A program made the translations under genes and the position numbers. The notes below the pieces were generated by a model. The model was not told the origin of the DNA, did not search any database, and saw only the letters and a program-made list of their open reading frames with translations. From Holophagae bacterium (GTDB lineage: Bacteria > Acidobacteriota > Thermoanaerobaculia > Thermoanaerobaculales > Sulfomarinibacteraceae): 10,749 nt of DNA. The stretch is taken from positions 1 through 10,749 of the forward strand of contig JAUWTC010000044.1 in the NCBI GenBank assembly GCA_030609785.1, written 5' to 3'. This document shows positions 6,311 through 10,749 of this stretch, piece after piece. Numbering within the stretch: the first letter of the stretch is position 1; every line of letters starts with the position of its first letter.

Positions 6311-9300
6311 TCAGACCTCGTCAAACGACCAAGTCTGGGCCTGCTCCACCAAGAGCGTCGCAGCTTCCCCGCTCAGAGACCGTCCGAAGAAGAAACCCTG
6401 GGCGAAGCGGCAGCCGAGATCTCTTAGTCTCATCATCGTTTCCCTGGACTCTACTCCCTCGGCGATGACCTCCTTGTCGAGACTCTTGGCCAGGAAAATG
6501 ATTGATTCAACGATCTTCGCGCTGTCCGGCATGGACATCATCCCACTGACAAACGAACGATCAATTTTCAGGCCGTCAACGGGAAAGTGCTGCAAATAAC
6601 TCAACGAAGAATACCCGGTACCGAAATCATCAAGCAGGACCTTGAGCCCCTGAGCGCGCAACTCGGACAGCACCGAGATCGCCGAGCCGGGCGCGTCGAT
6701 GAGAACGTCTTCTGTGATCTCCAGTTGAAGAAGACGCGAATCCAAGGAGGCCGCCCTCAGGGAATCGGTAACCAGGTCAACCAGCCTCTCATCAGAAACT
6801 TGCTGGCTGAAGAGGTTGACGCTGACGGAAACCGGTTCGTTCGGGCTGATCTTCTGCCACAGGCCGGCCTGCTTACAGGCCTGCCGCACGACCCAGTCAC
6901 CGATCCCAATGGAAAACCCCCCATCGCATACATGGGACAGGAATTTCTCGGGAAAGACCAGACCACGTTCTGGACACTGCCACCGGATCAGGGCTTCGAA
7001 ACCGGCCAGCCGACCATTTCGGATATCAACGATCGGCTGGAATTCCAGGACAAACTGATCGAGATCGATCGCTCGCCGCAAGGCCCCCTCCATTTCCAGG
7101 GCGAACGAAGCCTCGACATGCATTTCAGGGTTGAAAATGACGTGGGTTCCGCGCCCAACCGCTTTGGCTCGGTGCATGGCGGTGTCGGCATCCCGAAGCA
7201 TTTCCCCCGGTCCACCATAGCTTTTGCTACTGACGACAACTCCAATGCTGACCGTCGTGTAGATCTCGTGGCCGCGAACGATGAAAGGATCGTCCAGAGC
7301 GCTGTGGATTCGCTCCAGAAGGTGCATCAACACCGTGATGTCTCCCACGTTACTCAGGAGCAGGGCAAATTCATCGGCGCCCAGTCGAGCCAGCGAATCC
7401 CCAGGGCGCAATTTACTCTCAGCGCGTTGAGAAATCGCTCTCAACAACTCGTCGCCGATCGCATGGCCGAGGCTGTCGTTGACGAGCTTGAATCCATCGA
7501 GGTCGAGAACCATGACGGAAAAGACCAGGGCCTCATCGCGCCGGGATCGGTCCATGACAACTTGAATCCGGTCAAGAAAGAGGGCCCGATTTGGCAGGCC
7601 CGTCAGTCCGTCGTGCAGAGTCGAATGCTCCAGTTCCTCCGCATACCGCCGAACCTCTGCCTCGGCTTGTTCTCTGCGTTCCACCAGACTTTCCAGGTCT
7701 TCGTTCCGCCGACGAATGGCACGAGTCCGGAGGCGATATGCACCGGCAAGGAGAATCAGAAACGCCAGACCCGCCGCCGACCGGAACCACCACGTTTGCC
7801 ACACAGCCGGTAAGACCCTGACCCGGATGGACGCTCCTTCCGGGCTCCACATCCCATCGTTGTTGCTTGCCTGAACTCTGAAGACGTAGAGTCCGGGGTC
7901 GAGATTGGTGTAGGTCGCGTGCCGCCGTTGGTCCACTTGGATCCATTCCCTGTCGAATCCCTCCATCCAATATCTGTATCTATTTTTCTCCGGGGCGGTG
8001 AACTCCAAGCCGGCGAAATTGAAGGTGAAGGTCGTATCCGACCACGACAATTCCACCTCCTCGAGTGCCCATAAGACCCGTTCGAATTCCTGCTTCCGGT
8101 TCAAAATACTCATGCCGGTGATCAGCACCTCGGGAACATGGGGATTGTCGCGAACTCTATTCGGGGAGAAAAGGTTGAATCCGTTGATTCCTCCGATGTA
8201 CATCGTTCCATCGTTACCACGGTGTGCTGCACCCTCGTTAAAGCCGAGGGACTGGAGGCCGTCATCGGCGCCGTAGGTTCGGCACTCTCGTGTTGACGTG
8301 TCCAGCCGGGCCAGGCCCTGGTTCGTGGTGAGCCAGAGAAAACCCTCGTCGTCCTCCAGGATCCCGTAGATGACATTGCTCGGGAGACCGTCCCTTTCAC
8401 TCAGGACCTCGATTGTTTCGGAAAGCCGATCAAAACCATTCAGCCCGGCATGCGTTCCGATCCACAGGACGCCGTCACCGGCTTCATGCAAGCACAGAAT
8501 ATTGTCGTTTGAAAGACCGAACGAACCCATACTCGCCTGGCGGTAGCGGCGAAAGCCCGAGCCATCTGATTTCATTCGATTCAGCCCACCACCGGCGGTC
8601 CCAACCCATAGGTCTCCCGCACGATCTTCAAGAACTGCAGTGACAGAATCGTCACTCAAACTGGCCGGATCTTCCGGGTCATTCGAATAGTGGCGAAAGG
8701 TACTGAAACCCGGCTCGAGATAATCCAGACCGCCACCGTCGGTTCCGATCCAAAGACCGCCGTCCGATGCCTGTGAAAGGACCAGGACATTGTCTGAAGC
8801 GAGGCTGTCCCTATCTTCCGGTCGGTTGCGAAATCGAACAAATCCTCCACTGTTCGGATCATAGAGATTCAGCCCACCTCCGTTGGTGCCGATCCACAGA
8901 TGACCTGCACTGTCTTGGAGGACAGCCCGCACTTTCTGATAACTGAGGCTCGTATCATCGGTCGTGTCATGGGTGAAAGACTCCGCCTGGCCGCTCCCCG
9001 AGCCGAATCGATGCAGCCCCTCCGAGGTGCCGACCCACAGATTCCCCCGGCCATCGATCTCAAAGGCCCACACACTCTCTCGGAAGAACCCACTCTGTCC
9101 GGACAGGGCCCTGGGAAATTTCCTCGGTTTGAGGTCCAATTTATTGACACCGCCCCCCCGAGTTCCAACCCAGAGGTTTTCGTACCTGTCAATCAATAAT
9201 GCCCGAACATCGTTGTGACTGAGGCTAAAGGGGTCCGAACTCCGGTTTTCAAAACCAATGGTCACACCGGTTTGCTGGTCGAAACACAGGAGTCCGTGGT

Positions 9301-10195
9301 CCTTGGTCCCGATCCACAGTCGGTTCTCGCCGTCCTCCAACAGGGCGGTACAGGTCATGTCCAGGGTTCCCGGCACGAGTTCCCGATCCGACCCTCGAAC
9401 CTCATCTCCCATCTGTCTCGGGCGCAGGCGGAAAACGCCTCCCTCGGTCCCAACCCAGAGCCCGCCGCCCCGAGCCGGACTGAGGACCCTCACCCGACCC
9501 GACATCCAGTCGCCCAGGAATCTGGAAAAACGCGCCGATTGTTCCTCAGACCGACACAGGCCATCTTCGGTCCCGACCCACAAATAGCCCTCACTGTCCC
9601 CAGTGATGCTCCACACTCGGTCATGGCTCAAGCTCCCAGAATCACCCGCTTCCTGTCTGAAGTGATCGAAATCCCCGCCTTCCGCTCCAAGACGGTTGAG
9701 GCCTCCTCGATAGGTCCCGATCCACAAGGCACCGTTGGCATCCTCGAAGAGAGCCTGAACCCTGTTGTCCGACAAACCTGCGGACCGGCGCGGATCATGC
9801 TGAAAATGAGTGATTTCGAAGGTCTCAGGGTCGAGTCGGTCCAGACCACCACCCCACGAGCCTATCCATAAGGCGCCCGAACAGTCCTCGGAAATTTCGT
9901 TGACATCACTGTCGGCCAAAGTCCCCGGATCGAAGGGATCGTGACGAAGAGTTGTCATGGTGTAGCCGTCGTATCTGCTGAGGCCGTCTTCGGTGGCGAA
10001 CCACAAGAAGCCTCTGCGATCCTGAAGAATGTCATATACGCTGTTGTGCGCCAGGCCCTGGGTCGTATCGATCCGTGTGAAGCGCCGCTCCTGGAAGTCC
10101 TCACAGTATCCCGGGACCGACCACGGTAACGCCGAGATGGCGGCAACGCACAGGCAAGCAACCCGGCTAACCACAGGCGACACCAGTGGATTCAT
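6311..10195 (-). CDS. Hybrid sensor: 14-blade propeller, Y_Y_Y, TM, GGDEF (GADEF variant) and EAL
   Basis: The product is 1294 residues. A signal peptide (about 1-31) leads into 14 Reg_prop repeats between residues 40 and 680. Each is marked by L-W-I/V-G-T followed by G-G-L, and 14 units are enough for two seven-bladed periplasmic propellers. A Y_Y_Y domain (about 720-795) ends in Y-V-F-R-V-Q-A-S-N-N-D-G. A transmembrane helix (about 803-820) and a charged coiled segment (825-855) connect to a GGDEF domain (856-1020). Its signature reads G-A-D-E-F at 939-943 (7367-7381), with an intact R-P-G-D inhibitory site at 930-933. The EAL domain (1035-1280) has E-A-L at 1067-1069, Asn1127, Glu1159, D-D-F-G-T-G-Y at 1189-1195, Lys1210, Glu1246 and Gln1266, so phosphodiesterase activity is expected. 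It probably turns an extracytoplasmic signal into a cyclic di-GMP change. It is the first gene of a unit with the peptidase. No strong Shine-Dalgarno precedes ATG 10195. Confidence 0.93.
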   Translation of the reverse strand: MNPLVSPVVSRVACLCVAAISALPWSVPGYCEDFQERRFTRIDTTQGLAHNSVYDILQDRRGFLWFATEDGLSRYDGYTMTTLRHDPFDPGTLADSDVNEISEDCSGALWIGSWGGGLDRLDPETFEITHFQHDPRRSAGLSDNRVQALFEDANGALWIGTYRGGLNRLGAEGGDFDHFRQEAGDSGSLSHDRVWSITGDSEGYLWVGTEDGLCRSEEQSARFSRFLGDWMSGRVRVLSPARGGGLWVGTEGGVFRLRPRQMGDEVRGSDRELVPGTLDMTCTALLEDGENRLWIGTKDHGLLCFDQQTGVTIGFENRSSDPFSLSHNDVRALLIDRYENLWVGTRGGGVNKLDLKPRKFPRALSGQSGFFRESVWAFEIDGRGNLWVGTSEGLHRFGSGSGQAESFTHDTTDDTSLSYQKVRAVLQDSAGHLWIGTNGGGLNLYDPNSGGFVRFRNRPEDRDSLASDNVLVLSQASDGGLWIGTDGGGLDYLEPGFSTFRHYSNDPEDPASLSDDSVTAVLEDRAGDLWVGTAGGGLNRMKSDGSGFRRYRQASMGSFGLSNDNILCLHEAGDGVLWIGTHAGLNGFDRLSETIEVLSERDGLPSNVIYGILEDDEGFLWLTTNQGLARLDTSTRECRTYGADDGLQSLGFNEGAAHRGNDGTMYIGGINGFNLFSPNRVRDNPHVPEVLITGMSILNRKQEFERVLWALEEVELSWSDTTFTFNFAGLEFTAPEKNRYRYWMEGFDREWIQVDQRRHATYTNLDPGLYVFRVQASNNDGMWSPEGASIRVRVLPAVWQTWWFRSAAGLAFLILLAGAYRLRTRAIRRRNEDLESLVERREQAEAEVRRYAEELEHSTLHDGLTGLPNRALFLDRIQVVMDRSRRDEALVFSVMVLDLDGFKLVNDSLGHAIGDELLRAISQRAESKLRPGDSLARLGADEFALLLSNVGDITVLMHLLERIHSALDDPFIVRGHEIYTTVSIGVVVSSKSYGGPGEMLRDADTAMHRAKAVGRGTHVIFNPEMHVEASFALEMEGALRRAIDLDQFVLEFQPIVDIRNGRLAGFEALIRWQCPERGLVFPEKFLSHVCDGGFSIGIGDWVVRQACKQAGLWQKISPNEPVSVSVNLFSQQVSDERLVDLVTDSLRAASLDSRLLQLEITEDVLIDAPGSAISVLSELRAQGLKVLLDDFGTGYSSLSYLQHFPVDGLKIDRSFVSGMMSMPDSAKIVESIIFLAKSLDKEVIAEGVESRETMMRLRDLGCRFAQGFFFGRSLSGEAATLLVEQAQTWSFDEV

Positions 10196-10234
10196 TTCTC
10201 AAGTCTACGTTGCTGGCCGGGGAAAGGCTACGTC

Positions 10235-10260
10235 TGGTGTCCTTCAGATGGTGGACACCA
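10235..10260. promoter_or_regulatory. Dyad TGGTGTCC-N10-GGACACCA upstream of the sensor gene
   Basis: Two perfect 8-bp arms (10235-10242 and 10253-10260) are separated by 10 bases, centred about 52 bases upstream of the sensor start. It could be an operator for a dimeric regulator. On the minus-strand transcript it could be an RNA hairpin between the possible leader ORF and the sensor start. No T run follows on either strand, so it is not a typical terminator. Confidence 0.45.
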
Positions 10261-10273
10261 TCACAGCCGGAAT

Positions 10274-10321
10274 CTACAGAGTTGTCAGAATCAGGGTCAG
10301 AACGATGTGGGCACGCTTCAT
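10274..10321 (-). CDS. Possible 15-codon leader peptide ORF ahead of the sensor gene
   Basis: On the minus strand, GGAGGTG (10325-10331) is a near-ideal Shine-Dalgarno 3 bases before ATG 10321 (5 bases if only the GGAGG core is counted), far stronger than the site of the sensor gene itself. The encoded peptide is MKRAHIVLTLILTTL, then TAG at 10274-10276. It begins like a signal peptide: two basic residues, then a hydrophobic run. It lies in the same frame as the sensor ATG 126 bases downstream, with stops between. It may be a translated leader or uORF with a regulatory role, or the decayed start of a lost gene. There is no direct evidence of translation. Confidence 0.3.
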   Translation of the reverse strand: MKRAHIVLTLILTTL

Positions 10322-10335
10322 GTGCACCTCCAATT

Positions 10336-10355
10336 GGTAGCCTTATGCCGCTACC
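10336..10355. promoter_or_regulatory. Dyad GGTAGC-N8-GCTACC in the divergent intergenic region
   Basis: Perfect 6-bp arms at 10336-10341 and 10350-10355 flank eight bases. The site lies between the sensor-side leader ORF and the sulfatase start. On the minus strand the loop contains CATAAG, a weak -10-like hexamer, so a bound regulator could cover that promoter. No strong promoter for either divergent gene was found, so the function is inferred from position only. Confidence 0.3.
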
Positions 10356-10410
10356 GAGTCATTGGTTGCACCCGAGTTCACCGATGCTACCATCGCGGCA
10401 GGAGTTCACG

Positions 10411-10749
10411 ATGACGACACGACCCGATCACAACCGAGCATTGATCATTTGTATCGCCACCATCCTCGTGATCACCGCACTCGCCTGCGAAAATCCGCCC
10501 CAAGAGGGCGACCATGTCTCGACCCGGCCACCCAACATCGTGCTCTTCCTCGCTGATGACCACGGTCAGTGGGCCGCCGGCCCCTATGGCAATGAAGAGG
10601 TCGACACGCCGGCTCTCGATCGACTGGCCCAATCCGGCGTCCTGATGGCCGACGCCACCAGCCCGTCACCGGTGTGCTCTCCGGCACGGACCAGCCTCCT
10701 GACCGGCCGATTGCCTTCTCAGCACGGGATCCATGACTTTCTCTCCGAA
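10411..10749 (+). CDS. Lipoprotein sulfatase / arylsulfatase family, N-terminal part (cut by window edge)
   Basis: The first 113 codons are visible, starting at ATG 10411 with AGGAG (10400-10404) 6 bases upstream. A hydrophobic segment (about 10-25) ends in the lipobox A-L-A-C with the lipidated cysteine at residue 26, so the enzyme is probably membrane-tethered on the periplasmic side. The mature part opens with P-N-I-V-L-F-L-A-D-D-H-G; Asp49 and Asp50 are the metal-binding pair of the sulfatase fold. C-S-P-A-R at residues 89-93 is the sulfatase signature C-x-P-x-R, whose cysteine (codon 10675-10677) is oxidised to formylglycine. L-L-T-G-R and Q-H-G-I-H continue the family pattern. The substrate (a sulfated polysaccharide or other ester) cannot be told from this part. 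It is divergent from the sensor gene. Confidence 0.93.
   Translation, partial: MTTRPDHNRALIICIATILVITALACENPPQEGDHVSTRPPNIVLFLADDHGQWAAGPYGNEEVDTPALDRLAQSGVLMADATSPSPVCSPARTSLLTGRLPSQHGIHDFLSE

Noticed and set aside
6587..7813. 408-codon open frame on the + strand opposite the GGDEF-EAL region
   Set aside because: Antisense shadow of well-conserved GGDEF and EAL domains; no recognisable product or ribosome binding site.

Overview
The window looks like a GC-rich Gram-negative bacterial chromosome. Three features point this way: lipobox-bearing lipoproteins, a periplasmic two-component-type beta-propeller sensor, and a membrane-anchored gingipain-like C25 peptidase. Fusions of Reg_prop repeats with GGDEF/EAL domains, and C25 peptidases without Bacteroidetes-type secretion tags, are common in Acidobacteriota and some neighbouring phyla and also occur in Gammaproteobacteria. 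The phylum therefore stays open. By hand count, queC runs near 69% G+C over 2761-2880 and the propeller gene about 62% over one line, while the 830-1959 region runs near 50%.

Region 1 (1-829) starts with the 3' end of an alpha/beta hydrolase gene (3-173). It continues into about 650 bases without a credible gene, dominated by a structured repeat (element A, 191-546). Region 2 (830-1959) is a lower-GC cargo segment on the + strand: a small PEGA-like lipoprotein gene and a hicB-hicA toxin-antitoxin pair. Region 3 (1960-2683) is non-coding. It carries a short fragment of the same repeat (2200-2231) and an inverted second copy (element B, 2242-2618). Elements A and B are colinear homologues in opposite orientation, have near-identical 12-bp inverted ends, and contain a hairpin that keeps pairing through compensatory changes. 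They bracket the low-GC cargo.

Region 4 (2684-3391) is queC, the 7-cyano-7-deazaguanine synthase gene of queuosine synthesis. It has no ribosome binding site and a promoter-like pair that would give a leaderless message. Region 5 (10195-3488, minus strand) is a probable two-gene unit: a 1294-residue sensor with 14 propeller blades, Y_Y_Y, a transmembrane helix, GGDEF and EAL domains, followed by a roughly 900-residue C25 peptidase. It converges on queC.

Region 6 (10196-10749) is a divergent intergenic region with two dyads and a possible 15-codon leader ORF preceding the sensor gene, followed by the first 113 codons of a lipoprotein sulfatase. The sensor and peptidase probably form one envelope-signalling unit (inference). 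The remaining genes have no obvious shared pathway. The most unusual thing here is the pair of inverted structured repeats around the toxin-antitoxin cargo.
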